Of a stretch of 64,000 bases of DNA, positions 25,468 to 34,446 are shown in pieces. The first letter of the stretch is position 1. Each line of letters starts with the position of its first letter. Source of the DNA: CAWCDJ01 sp963796675 (lineage in GTDB: Bacteria; Acidobacteriota; Terriglobia; Bryobacterales; Bryobacteraceae); the NCBI GenBank assembly GCA_963796675.1, contig CAWCMS010000009.1, positions 124,001 to 188,000 of the forward strand, given 5' to 3'. The notes under the pieces are model-generated. The model saw only the letters and a list, made by a program, of their open reading frames with translations. It was not told the origin of the DNA and did not search any database. Position numbers and translations under genes: made by a program.

Positions 25468-26351
25468 CCCCCGTTGAACTGGACATCCTGGTAGCACAGA
25501 TCGGCGAAGAGATCCTCGCCCGCGTCGGCAAGCAGGCGGCTCCGCCCAAGAAGGGCGAAGGCCTCAACCTCCCCGACCAGGTCTGCCCCGGGTGCGTCCA
25601 GCGCTGCGTCCAGACCTGCGCCAAGAACACGAGGGAGATCATCGCCGCCGGCGCCGACCGCGTCTCGGCCTCCGAGCGTCTCACGAAGATCGACCCCGCG
25701 GTCGCCGCACTGATCGACCACACGATTCTGAAGCCCGAAGCCACGCGCGCGGATGTGATCAAGGTCTGCCGCGAGGCGCGCGAGTACAACTTCGCCAGCG
25801 TCTGCGTGAATCCCTATTGGGTGCCGCTGGTGCGCTCGGAACTGGCGGGATCGCCGGTGAAAGTCTGCACCGTGGTGGGCTTCCCGCTGGGTGCTACCAG
25901 CACCGAGGCGAAGGTCGCCGAGACCGCCGCCGCATTGCGCGCGGGCGCCCAGGAGATCGACATGGTGATCAACGTGGGCGCGCTGCGCTCGGGAGATCAC
26001 GAAGCCGTCAAGGTGGATATCCAGGAAGTGGTGAAGGTGGCGCACGCAGCCCGCGCGATCGTCAAGGTGATTCTCGAAACCGCGCTGCTCGATGACAACC
26101 AGAAGGCCGTCGCCTGCACCCTTTCGAAACTCGCAGGAGCGGATTTCGTGAAGACTTCGACGGGGTTCTCCTCCGCCGGCGCCACCGCCCACGATATCGC
26201 CCTGATGCGCCAGGTGGTGGGACCGGATCTCGGAGTCAAAGCGTCCGGCGGGATTCGTACCCTCGCCGACCTGAAGGCCATGACCGCCGCGGGCGCCACG
26301 CGCATCGGCGCCAGCGCCAGTGTCAAAATCGTCGAAGCGACCGCGGCCTGA
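25464..26351 (+). CDS. deoC: deoxyribose-phosphate aldolase (DeoC) with Cys-rich N-terminal extension
   Basis: 295 residues from GTG 25464, overlapping the RpiB stop. Residues 1-75 are an extension containing cysteines 41, 44, 48 and 52 (CPGCVQRCVQTC) and an amphipathic segment TREIIAAGADRVSAS. The class I aldolase core begins near 78 (AALIDHTILKPEATRADV) and keeps the Schiff-base lysine in FVKTSTGF and the second lysine in VKASGGIRT. It cleaves 2-deoxyribose 5-phosphate to acetaldehyde and glyceraldehyde 3-phosphate. Together with RpiB it matches the cargo pair of sugar-phosphate-utilising bacterial microcompartments; no shell gene is in the window. Confidence 0.9.
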   Translation: MTPVELDILVAQIGEEILARVGKQAAPPKKGEGLNLPDQVCPGCVQRCVQTCAKNTREIIAAGADRVSASERLTKIDPAVAALIDHTILKPEATRADVIKVCREAREYNFASVCVNPYWVPLVRSELAGSPVKVCTVVGFPLGATSTEAKVAETAAALRAGAQEIDMVINVGALRSGDHEAVKVDIQEVVKVAHAARAIVKVILETALLDDNQKAVACTLSKLAGADFVKTSTGFSSAGATAHDIALMRQVVGPDLGVKASGGIRTLADLKAMTAAGATRIGASASVKIVEATAA

Positions 26352-26354
26352 AGC

Positions 26355-28100
26355 ATGCAAGCCACTCGAAAAGCGACCGTCCGGTTTCGTGAAAGGTCGG
26401 AGCTGCTCGACTTTCTGCTGGAAGTCTCTGCCGCCACCACCTCCACGCTCGACCTCGACCAACTTCTGCCGAACGTGGCCGAAATCGTGCAGAAGGTGCT
26501 GCCCTACGACCTGTTCGCCATCCTTCTCTATCACGAGAAGCGGCAGGACCTGCGCATCCGCTACGCCGTCGGACACCGCGAAGACGTGATCCGCAATGTG
26601 GCCATCGCGCTCGGGGAAGGCATCACCGGAACCGCCGCCGCGCGCCGCGAGCCCGTGCTGGTGGGCGATGTCCGCAGCGACCCGCGTTATCTCAATACGG
26701 TGGATGCCGTCCGCACCGAAATGGCCGTGCCGATGAGCGCGCGCGGCAAACTCGTGGGCGTCATCGACCTGCAATCGATCCGCGTCAACGCCTACACCGA
26801 ATACGACCGCGCCCTGCTGCGGCTGATCGGCGCGCGAATAGGGATCGCCATCGACAACGCCCGCCTTTACCGCCGCGTGGAGCGGCAGAACCGGGCGCTG
26901 CGCACACTGGCCAATATCTCGCGCGAGTTCTCCTCGATCCTCGACCTGAACGAACTGCTCGGCAAGATCGCGAGCACCGTGCGCGAGCTCATCAACTACG
27001 ACGCGTTCAGTATCCTCTATATCGATAACGATGCGCGCGCTCTTCGGCATCTGTTCAGCTTGCGCTACGACCAGCGCGTGAATATCGACAACGTTCCGCT
27101 CGGCAAAGGCATCACGGGCGCCGCGGCCGGGTCGCGCGAGGTGGTGCGGGTACACGATACGGCGAAGGATCCGCGATACATCGCCTCGCACCCCGATATC
27201 CGCTCGGAGGTGGCTGTGCCGCTGATCTTGCAGGACCGCGTGCTGGGCGTGATCGATTTGGAAAGCAGCCGCATCGGCCACTTCACCGACGACCATGTGC
27301 GCATCCTGGCGTTGCTCGCGCCGCAGATCGCCAGCAGTGTCGAAAACGCGCGCCTCTATCAGGAACTGGCCACCCGGGAACGGCGCATGGAAGAGGATCT
27401 GCAAGCCGCGCGGGATTTACAGCGCGTGCTGCTGCCGGATGGCTGCCCGGAGATCGAAGGTCTCGACACCGCTGTCCGCCTGCGGCCGGCGCGTGAAATC
27501 TCGGGCGATATTTACGACATTTTTGAACTGCCCGACGGCCAGTCGGTCATCGCGTTTGGCGACGTGAGCGGCAAAGGAACCGCCGCCGCACTCTATGGCG
27601 GGCTGGTCAGCGGCCTGCTCCGCACGCTGGCTCCACGGCGCCGTCAACCGGCCAAGCTGATGCTCGCGCTTAACGAGGCGCTGGTCGAGCGTAAGGTCGA
27701 AGCGCGCTATGTCACGCTGTGCGTGCTGCTGTGGAACCCGGCCAAGGGTGAATTCGTGATGGCCAATGCCGGGGCGCTGCCGCCCATGATCTGCCGCGGC
27801 CACGAAATCCTGAAGGTCCGGGTGGAAGGCGTGCCGCTCGGACTGCTCGAAGCGCGCGAGTTCGACGAAGTCACGTTCCAGGCCCGCCGGGGCGACACCC
27901 TGGTGCTCTATTCCGACGGCATCACCGACCACATGAGCACGTCCGGCACCGAGTTCGGCCGCGGGCGCCTGGCGCAACTCGTGCGGTCGAACTCCGAACG
28001 CCCCCCGAACGAGATCATCAACGAGACCTTCAAGGAACTCGACCGCTTCTCCACCACCGCCTTCGACGATCAGACGATGTTTGTTCTGAAAGTGAAATAG
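26355..28100 (+). CDS. GAF-GAF-PP2C (RsbU/SpoIIE-type) serine phosphatase
   Basis: 581 residues. Two tandem GAF domains (about 22-170 and 195-345; repeated forms LGEGITGTAAARREPVLVGD and LGKGITGAAAGSREVVRVHD) are followed by a short coiled coil (ERRMEEDLQAARDLQ). A PP2C domain runs from about 375 to the end, with GDIYDIF, FGDVSGKGTAAALY and FDDQTMFVLK holding the metal-binding aspartates. Proteins of this layout dephosphorylate anti-sigma antagonists in partner-switching pathways. No partner is nearby. It starts four bases after deoC, so it is probably in the same transcript. Confidence 0.92.
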   Translation: MQATRKATVRFRERSELLDFLLEVSAATTSTLDLDQLLPNVAEIVQKVLPYDLFAILLYHEKRQDLRIRYAVGHREDVIRNVAIALGEGITGTAAARREPVLVGDVRSDPRYLNTVDAVRTEMAVPMSARGKLVGVIDLQSIRVNAYTEYDRALLRLIGARIGIAIDNARLYRRVERQNRALRTLANISREFSSILDLNELLGKIASTVRELINYDAFSILYIDNDARALRHLFSLRYDQRVNIDNVPLGKGITGAAAGSREVVRVHDTAKDPRYIASHPDIRSEVAVPLILQDRVLGVIDLESSRIGHFTDDHVRILALLAPQIASSVENARLYQELATRERRMEEDLQAARDLQRVLLPDGCPEIEGLDTAVRLRPAREISGDIYDIFELPDGQSVIAFGDVSGKGTAAALYGGLVSGLLRTLAPRRRQPAKLMLALNEALVERKVEARYVTLCVLLWNPAKGEFVMANAGALPPMICRGHEILKVRVEGVPLGLLEAREFDEVTFQARRGDTLVLYSDGITDHMSTSGTEFGRGRLAQLVRSNSERPPNEIINETFKELDRFSTTAFDDQTMFVLKVK

Positions 28101-28105
28101 CCGCT

Positions 28106-28651
28106 CTAGCGGTGGATGGTGCTATTGCTGTTGACCCAACGGTTTTGCTCGACGCCGCCTTCGACCCATTTGAACAGGTATTGACCTTGGTGGCCGTCCT
28201 GGGCGGTCCGATCGCTGGCATTCAGGCCCAGTTTCCCGCCACCCTTATTTTTCAGCGTCAGTGCCTGGCAGCAGAGCCAGCGGAAATCGAGTTCGGGGCC
28301 GATGTTCTCTACCGACCACGCCATCAGTTGCGCCAGCGTGGCGCTGTGGTTAGGAGGCGCCGCCGGAAGCATCACCAGGGTCTTTCCCGAGCCTGCGGTA
28401 GAGTTGATGGCCCATTGCCTCTGTGCGGTCGTCAGAGAGTCCATTCGGAGATTCGGAACCGTGCCGAAACCCTCAATGGTGCGGTCGAAGTCACCCAGAT
28501 ACGAATCGGCGAAAATCTTCTGGACCATAGTTGCATTCAACAGCTTGGCAAAATGCGTGTAGAACGAGACGGAACACTTTTTGGGAACCTGGGTAAAGCC
28601 CATGGAGGGGTTCCATCCACCGTGACCATGGAGGTAGACAACTGTCGGCAT
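28106..28651 (-). CDS. hypothetical protein resembling the Stv putative adhesin family
   Basis: 181 residues from ATG 28651, which has AGGAG just upstream; the longer frame is rejected. It begins MPTVVYLHGHGGWNP, followed by VPKKCSVSFYTHFAKLL. The HGHGGW-then-VPxxxxxxFYT pattern resembles the Stv putative adhesin domain reported from polymorphic-toxin contexts; this is recall, not a search. No signal peptide. Composition is less GC-rich than the genes around it, and it lies beside the wrecked argS. Confidence 0.55.
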   Translation of the reverse strand: MPTVVYLHGHGGWNPSMGFTQVPKKCSVSFYTHFAKLLNATMVQKIFADSYLGDFDRTIEGFGTVPNLRMDSLTTAQRQWAINSTAGSGKTLVMLPAAPPNHSATLAQLMAWSVENIGPELDFRWLCCQALTLKNKGGGKLGLNASDRTAQDGHQGQYLFKWVEGGVEQNRWVNSNSTIHR

Positions 28652-28706
28652 TTCATCTCCTGAGTGCGATTCAAATAGGCCGCAGAAATGTACGCTGCGA
28701 CACGTA

Positions 28707-28762
28707 TGGACAGTATAAAACCGGCGGCCGAAAATTGTATAAAAAATCACCAGTGGACAGTA
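28707..28762. repeat. 9-bp direct repeat upstream of the Stv-like gene
   Basis: TGGACAGTA occurs at 28707-28715 and again at 28754-28762, 47 bases apart, within an AT-rich stretch that separates the Stv-like gene (minus) from argS (plus). It could be a pair of regulator sites or a footprint of an insertion; nothing else supports either. Confidence 0.3.
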
Positions 28763-28805
28763 CTAGAGGGGCCTTCCCAGCCGCTTGCTATACTCGAATT
28801 TTCCC

Positions 28806-30739
28806 GTGTTCCATTCCATTGAAAAACAAGTAGCCGCGGCCTTTCGCGCGCATATCCTGATTCGCTACGGCGTCGAGTCTGGAGGTTACAGTCGAGCAGC
28901 CGAGGCAGAGCGATTTCGGAGACATGGCGCTACCCGCCGCCTTCCAACTGGCGAAACAGTTGAAGCGCGCGCCGCGACAGATCGCGGCCGAAATTGTCGC
29001 GGAGATAGGCCCGGTCGCCGGGTGTCTCCTCGATCGAGGTGGCCGGGAACGGCTACCTCAATATCCGGCTCGATCGCGGCGCCTATGGCGAATCGCTGCT
29101 CAAGGGCGAGACGCTGAGTGCGCCGCGCCCGCCGGCGAGAAGATCATCGTCGAGCACACCAACATCAATCCCAATAAGGCCGCGCATATCGGGCACCTGC
29201 GCAATGCCGCGCTCGGCGACACCTTCGTCCGCATGCTGCGCGCCACCGGACATACAGTCGAAGTGCAGAACTATATCGACAACACCGGCGTGCAGGTGGC
29301 GGACGTGGTGGTGGGCTTCCACTACCTCGAACACAAAGGGCCGGCCGATGTGCACGCGCTGCTCGATGACCCGGCCGTCCGCTTCGACTACTACTGCTGG
29401 GACCTCTACGCGCGCACCTCCTCCTACTACAAGGAACAGCCCGATTCGCTCAAGTGGCGGACCGAGACGCTGCACTCGATCGAATCGGGCGCGGGCGAGC
29501 TCGCCGAACTGGCGCACCTGGTGGCCGATGCGATCGTCGAGGCGCACCTCCGCACCATGCTGCGCCTGGACGTGGAATACGACGTGCTGCCGCGCGAGAG
29601 CGAGATTCTCCACCTGCAATTCTGGGCCGCGGCTTTCGAACTGCTCAAGGAGCGCAAGGCCATCTACTTCGAAACCGAGGGCAAGCACGCCGGCTGCTGG
29701 GTGATGCCGGGCTCTCGGAAGACGGCAAGGTGATCGTCCGGTCCGACGGCACCGTGGTCTATACGGGCAAGGACATCGCCTACCAGCTCTGGAAATTCGG
29801 CCTGCTCGGCAAGGACTTCTACTACCGCCCCTGGACGCGCTACGCAGATGGCCGCGTCCTCTGGGTCACGACCGATCAGCCCGCGCAATCCGGCAAGCAG
29901 TTCGGCCACGGCTCGCGCGTCTATAACGTCATCGACACGCGCCAGTCATACTTGCAGGACGTGGTGGTGGCCGGGCTGCGCGGACTCGGCTACAACGAAC
30001 AGGCCGATCGCTCCACGCACTTCTCTTATGAGATGGTGGCGCTTTCGCCGCGCTGCTGCGCCGATCTCGGCATCCCGCTCTCCGAAGAAGACCGCAAGCG
30101 GCCTTACGTGGAGGTCTCGGGACGCAAGGGACTCGGCGTCAAGGCCGACGACCTGATGGATAACCTGATCGAAAAAGCGCTGGAAGAGGTCGTCGTCGCG
30201 GCATCCCGAAGATACGCCGGAGCAGAATCGCAAAGTCGCCACGCAGATCGCCATCGCTGCCCTGCGCTATTTCCTGCTCAAGTTCACCCGCAACACGGTC
30301 ATCGCGTTCGACCTGCAGGAAGCGCTCAGCTTCGAGGGCGAAACCGGCCCGTACGTGCAGTATGCCGCGGTGCGCGCGCACAAGATTCTGCCCAAGCTGC
30401 GGGAGTTGGGCGAGCACATCCCAGACTTCGGAGCGGAACTGAATGCGGAATCGGTCGGCGCGACAGCTCCAGTCCGAAGATTTCTGGCAGATGTTGCTGG
30501 CGGCTTCGAAGGCCGATTCGGCGGTCGAAAACGCGGTCAACGCGGGCGAGCCGGCGCACGTGGCGAGGTACGCGTTCCAGCTCGCGCAGGCGTTCAGCAA
30601 CTTCTATCAGAAGTACCCGATCATTCACGAGCAGAATCGCGAAAAGAAAGTTTTCCTCCTGTGGATGACCGACTTCTTCCGTCGCCAACTGGAGCGCACC
30701 GCGAGTATCCTCGGCATTCAGATCCCCGAATATATGTAG
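28806..30739 (+). pseudogene. argS: arginyl-tRNA synthetase, broken by six frame changes
   Basis: Joined across frames, the region encodes a full-length ArgS: start GTG 28806 (FHSIEKQVAAAFRAH), ending ILGIQIPEYM at 30739. It keeps the HIGH motif (AAHIGHLRN), the YTGKDIAYQLWKFG segment, the KMSKS-equivalent region (GRKGLGVKADDL) and the C-terminal anticodon-binding helices. Frame changes are needed near 28881 (+1), 29023 (+1), 29120-29131 (-1), 29708 (-1), 30198 (+1) and 30455-30462 (+1). Between them I see no stray stops and good conservation. Either a recent pseudogene (another argS would be required) or a run of base-call errors. Confidence 0.85.
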
Positions 30740-30743
30740 CAGC

Positions 30744-31559
30744 TCAGTGCCCCTTGGGTGTCTCGGTTTTCGGGGCGGCGCCCTCCGTGGGCTTCGGCGT
30801 CGGTGCAGGCGGCGGGCTGAGCCACTGCACGATCACCGAGATTCGCCGGTTCGATGCCGCCTCCGGATCTTCCTTGCGCCGCAATTGTGTATCCGCATAG
30901 CCTCGTACCTGGGCAACCTGCTCCGTCCGCAGGCCGTGAGCCTGCATCAGCCGGCGCGCGGAGTTGGCGCGATCGGTCGAGAGTTCCCAGTTGGTATAGT
31001 TCCCATCCCCCGCAAAGGGCTTCGAGTCGGTGTGGCCTTCCATCAGGATTTTGTTCGGCAGTTTCCCCAACTCCGCGGCGAGCCTTGCCAGCAGGTCGGT
31101 TCCAACCTCAGTCGGCACGGGCTTACCAGATTCGAAAAACATGCCGGCTTCGGTCTCGAGCAGTTCGATGCGCAGACCGTCCGGTGTGATCGTAAGTTCC
31201 ACATGGTCCTTCAGGTCGCGGAAATTCGGCGTCTGCATGAGAGCCTGCTGGATCTTCTCGCGCAACTTGTCCATGTCTTCTTTGGGCAATTCGATCGCGT
31301 GGCCCGCCCCGGCCACAGACATCGCGACCATCTTGCCCTGCCCGGTCGGATCCCGGAAGTAGCCGGCGACCGCTTCCTGAACTTCTTTGTCCGAACCCAT
31401 CAGCCAGAGCACGATGAACAGCGCCATCATGGCGGTGACGAAATCGGCATAGGCCACTTTCCAGGCGCCGCCGTGATGGCCTGCGTGATCGCCCCTCTTT
31501 TTGCGGATGATGACGATCCGCGGCGGCACGTTTGGAACGGGAACTTGCGCATCCGCCAT
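30744..31559 (-). CDS. motB: MotB flagellar stator protein
   Basis: 271 residues. One TM near 37-55 (FVTAMMALFIVLWLM) is preceded by the proton-channel aspartate in AYADFVTAMM. A periplasmic OmpA/MotB peptidoglycan-binding domain follows with ILMEGHTDSKPF and LSTDRANSARRLM. The C-terminal tail is Pro-rich. MotB anchors the stator and conducts protons with MotA. It starts two bases after motA, and both are distant from the che operon and fliM. Confidence 0.94.
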   Translation of the reverse strand: MADAQVPVPNVPPRIVIIRKKRGDHAGHHGGAWKVAYADFVTAMMALFIVLWLMGSDKEVQEAVAGYFRDPTGQGKMVAMSVAGAGHAIELPKEDMDKLREKIQQALMQTPNFRDLKDHVELTITPDGLRIELLETEAGMFFESGKPVPTEVGTDLLARLAAELGKLPNKILMEGHTDSKPFAGDGNYTNWELSTDRANSARRLMQAHGLRTEQVAQVRGYADTQLRRKEDPEAASNRRISVIVQWLSPPPAPTPKPTEGAAPKTETPKGH

Positions 31560-31560
31560 G

Positions 31561-32436
31561 TTATGCCGCCTTGGAAGCGGCGCTCGCGCCTCCGCGGCAC
31601 GCCGCCTCCATCTCCTGGAACGTGGGCCGCACCCCCGAAGGAATCGACCGCCGCGCCAGTTCGATCGCCATCATCGGGCTGAGCCCTTTGACGAAGCCCA
31701 GGGCCCCCATCCGCAGAAAACCGAGGTAGTATCCTTCGGCGTCGTTTAGCTTGCCCATCGCGGAGGCCAGAGGTCCGAACACCCCATAACACATCAGGAT
31801 GCCCAGGAATGTTCCGACCAGCGCCGACGCCACCTTGTGGCCGATCTCCTCCTTCGGCCCGCCCAGCGCACCCATCGTGATGACCACGCCTAATACGGCC
31901 GCCACAATGCCCAGGCCGGGCAGTGAATCCGCCATGGTGGAGAGCGCGCTAATCGGATCCTGCGACTCCCGGTGGTGCACTTCTATGTCCGTCTCCATCA
32001 TCTGGTCGATATCGAGCGGATCCACGCCGCCTGCCACGGCCGTGCGCAGCGTGTCGCAGAGGAAATAGAGCGCATGATGCGCCTTCAGGAACTTCGGATA
32101 CTTCGAGAAGACCGGACTCTTTTCCGGATGGTCGACGTCTTCTTCGAGCTTGGCGGTTCCCGCTTTGCGGGCGTGGTTGAAGAGCTCGTACAGCATCTTC
32201 AGGTTCTCGAGATAGTACGCTTTCGAGAAGGGACTGCCTCCGATAACTCCCGCCATTCCCTTTCCCAACTCGATTAATGTCGGAATCGGATTGGCGGTCA
32301 CCACCGTGCCGATCGCAGACCCCAGAATGATCACCAGCTCCGCCGGCTGTAGCAGGACCTTGAGGTTCCCGTGCTCCATCAGATATCCCCCGGCGATGGC
32401 GCCGAAGACCATGAGTATTCCAATGATCGCAGTCAT
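31561..32436 (-). CDS. motA: MotA flagellar stator protein
   Basis: 291 residues from ATG 32436 (MTAIIGILMVFGAIAGGYLMEHG), preferred to a longer non-hydrophobic start. Four membrane segments, a large cytoplasmic loop, and the conserved PGLGIVAAVLGVVITMGAL in TM3, followed by GTFLGILMCYGVFGPLA. It couples ion flow to torque on FliG. A GCCGATAT box (sigma-28 -10-like) lies at 32464-32471 on this strand, but without a matching -35. Confidence 0.94.
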   Translation of the reverse strand: MTAIIGILMVFGAIAGGYLMEHGNLKVLLQPAELVIILGSAIGTVVTANPIPTLIELGKGMAGVIGGSPFSKAYYLENLKMLYELFNHARKAGTAKLEEDVDHPEKSPVFSKYPKFLKAHHALYFLCDTLRTAVAGGVDPLDIDQMMETDIEVHHRESQDPISALSTMADSLPGLGIVAAVLGVVITMGALGGPKEEIGHKVASALVGTFLGILMCYGVFGPLASAMGKLNDAEGYYLGFLRMGALGFVKGLSPMMAIELARRSIPSGVRPTFQEMEAACRGGASAASKAA

Positions 32437-32525
32437 TTCGCGTTTGAAAGAATCACACACTGCATATCGGCTATCCCGGAGAATTCCCAATCAGAGGAAT
32501 TCCCCTCGATTCCCGCGATTTCTAC

Positions 32526-32554
32526 TTGCCAGAACCAAAGCTTGCTGGAACAAT
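32526..32554 (+). promoter_or_regulatory. possible sigma-70-type promoter of glgC
   Basis: TTGCCA at 32526-32531, a 17-base spacer and AACAAT at 32549-32554, about 20 bases before the glgC ATG. The -35 fits well, the -10 only partly. It lies in the 137-base gap between the divergent motA and glgC genes. Confidence 0.3.
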
Positions 32555-32573
32555 AGGGCTTTAGCCGAGTCCT

Positions 32574-33827
32574 ATGCGTATACGCGTCCTGGGAATCGTA
32601 CTTGCCGGAGGCAAAGGCACCCGGCTTTATCCGCTTACCAAAGAACGGGCCAAGCCGGCCGTACCGTTCGGAGGCAAGTATCGGATCATCGACTTTGTCC
32701 TCAGTAACTTTATTAATTCCGGAATCTATTCCCTCTATGTGCTGACGCAATTCCGCAGCCAGTCGCTGCTCCAGCACTTGTCCGAGGGCTGGCAGTTCGG
32801 CAGCATGTTGAAATCGCAGTTCATCATTCCCGTGCCGGCCCAGATGCGTTCGCAGGGCGAGACCTGGTATCAGGGGACGGCCGATGCGATCTATCAGAAC
32901 ATCAATCTGGTCGAACAGTCGGATCCTCACCTTGTTGCAATTTTCGGCGGCGATCATATTTACCGCATGAACATCGCGAGCATGGCGGAGTTCCACGTGC
33001 AAAAAGGCGCCGACGTCACGGTCGCCGCCATCCCCGTCCATAAGAAGCACGCGTTCGAATTCGGCGTGATCGAAGCCGCCGAGGACGGGCATGTTCTGGC
33101 GTTCCACGAGAAGAGGGCCGATGCCCCCACGATGCCAGGGGACGGCGAGCGCGTCTATGCCTCGATGGGCAACTACATCTTCTCCACCCGGACGCTGCTG
33201 CGCCTGCTTCACGAAGACGCGGCGGAAACCGAGAGCAACCACGATTTCGGCCGCGACATTCTCCCGAAGCTTGCCGGTAAGGCGGAAATTTACGCCTACG
33301 ATTACCAGACGAACCGCATCCCCGGTGAGCCGCCCGACGACGTGCCTTACTGGCGCGATGTGGGAACCATCGACGCTTATTACGAAGCCAACATGGATCT
33401 GCGGTCGGTCAGCCCGGCCCTGAACTTGTACAACCGCGAGTGGCCGGTCCGCACCACCAGCTATCCGGACCCGCCCGCCAAGTTCACGTTCGACGAAGAG
33501 AACCGCCGGGGACAAGCCATCGATTCCATCGTCTCGGGAGGCTGTATTCTTTCCGGCGGAACGGTGCGCAATTCCGTAATGGGCCGCGGAGTGAGAGTTC
33601 ACTCCGGCGCGATTGTGGAGGATTGCGTCATCCTCGATAACTGCGACATCGGCCGCCGCGCGAAGATCCGCCGGGCTGTGCTCGACAAGAACGTGCGGGT
33701 CCCCGAGGAGGCCATCATCGGCTACGATCTCGAACGCGACCGCATCAACCATCACGTCACCGAAAGCGGCATCGTAGTCATAGGAGGCAACCGCACGCCG
33801 GTCGAGATTACCGGCCTGATGGTCTAA
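32574..33827 (+). CDS. glgC: glucose-1-phosphate adenylyltransferase (GlgC)
   Basis: 417 residues. Nucleotidyltransferase motif VLAGGKGTRLYPLTKERAKPA, followed by FGGKYRIIDFVLSN, the catalytic GTADAIYQN, FGGDHIYRM and, in the C-terminal part, a left-handed beta helix (IVSGGCILSGGTVRNSVMG). It makes ADP-glucose from glucose 1-phosphate and ATP, the committed step of glycogen synthesis. The other glg genes are not adjacent. The dedA-family gene starts 14 bases downstream. Confidence 0.96.
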   Translation: MRIRVLGIVLAGGKGTRLYPLTKERAKPAVPFGGKYRIIDFVLSNFINSGIYSLYVLTQFRSQSLLQHLSEGWQFGSMLKSQFIIPVPAQMRSQGETWYQGTADAIYQNINLVEQSDPHLVAIFGGDHIYRMNIASMAEFHVQKGADVTVAAIPVHKKHAFEFGVIEAAEDGHVLAFHEKRADAPTMPGDGERVYASMGNYIFSTRTLLRLLHEDAAETESNHDFGRDILPKLAGKAEIYAYDYQTNRIPGEPPDDVPYWRDVGTIDAYYEANMDLRSVSPALNLYNREWPVRTTSYPDPPAKFTFDEENRRGQAIDSIVSGGCILSGGTVRNSVMGRGVRVHSGAIVEDCVILDNCDIGRRAKIRRAVLDKNVRVPEEAIIGYDLERDRINHHVTESGIVVIGGNRTPVEITGLMV

Positions 33828-33840
33828 GCGTCCGCAATTC

Positions 33841-34446
33841 ATGGAACAACTGATCCTGGCCTGGATCTCGCAGTATGGGTACCTGGCCATCTTCCTGGGA
33901 CTGGTATTCGGCATTGTCGGCCTTCCGATCCCGGACGAGACCCTGCTCGCTTTCAGCGGGTACCTGATCTACAAGGGGCACCTGCACTTCGCGTTCGCCA
34001 TCCCGACGGCGCTGGCGGGCAGCATGAGCGGCATTACCCTCAGCTACTGGCTCGGCCGCAAGTTCGGGATGGGGCTGATTCATCGCTACGGATCCTACAT
34101 CCGCGTTCGCGAAGAGCACATTCAGCAAGCCCACCGCTGGTTTGACCGCATCGGCCACTGGGCGCTGACGGTCGGCTACTTCATTCCGGGGGTGCGGCAC
34201 GTGACCGCGTTCGCTGCTGGAATCAGCGGGGTGGAAGCGCCGCGGTTCGCCCTCTTCGCCTATAGCGGCGCCGTCCTCTGGGTAACCACGTTCCTGTCGC
34301 TTGGATACATTCTGGGAGAACGCTGGCAAGCCGCGTTGCGGTATATCGATCGCTACGTGCTTCGGCTCACCGTCGCGGCCGCTATTCTGCTAGCCGTGTA
34401 CCTGCTGTGGCACTTCTGGTGGCGCCGGAGATCGCCAAAGCCGTAG
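33841..34446 (+). CDS. DedA-family membrane protein
   Basis: 201 residues with about five hydrophobic segments. The family motif appears as GIVGLPIPDETLLAFSGYL (usual form PxPGE), and a second as GYFIPGVRHVTAFAAGISG, the conserved re-entrant region with the essential arginine. DedA proteins support membrane homeostasis, and some flip undecaprenyl phosphate or phosphatidylethanolamine. The last 65 bases overlap the 3' end of the symporter gene on the other strand. Confidence 0.9.
   Translation: MEQLILAWISQYGYLAIFLGLVFGIVGLPIPDETLLAFSGYLIYKGHLHFAFAIPTALAGSMSGITLSYWLGRKFGMGLIHRYGSYIRVREEHIQQAHRWFDRIGHWALTVGYFIPGVRHVTAFAAGISGVEAPRFALFAYSGAVLWVTTFLSLGYILGERWQAALRYIDRYVLRLTVAAAILLAVYLLWHFWWRRRSPKP

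Noticed and set aside
32464..32471. A sigma-28 -10-like box (GCCGATAT on the minus strand) before motA.
   Set aside because: The spacing-matched -35 (TTGGGAAT) does not fit TAAAGTTT; too weak to list as a promoter.
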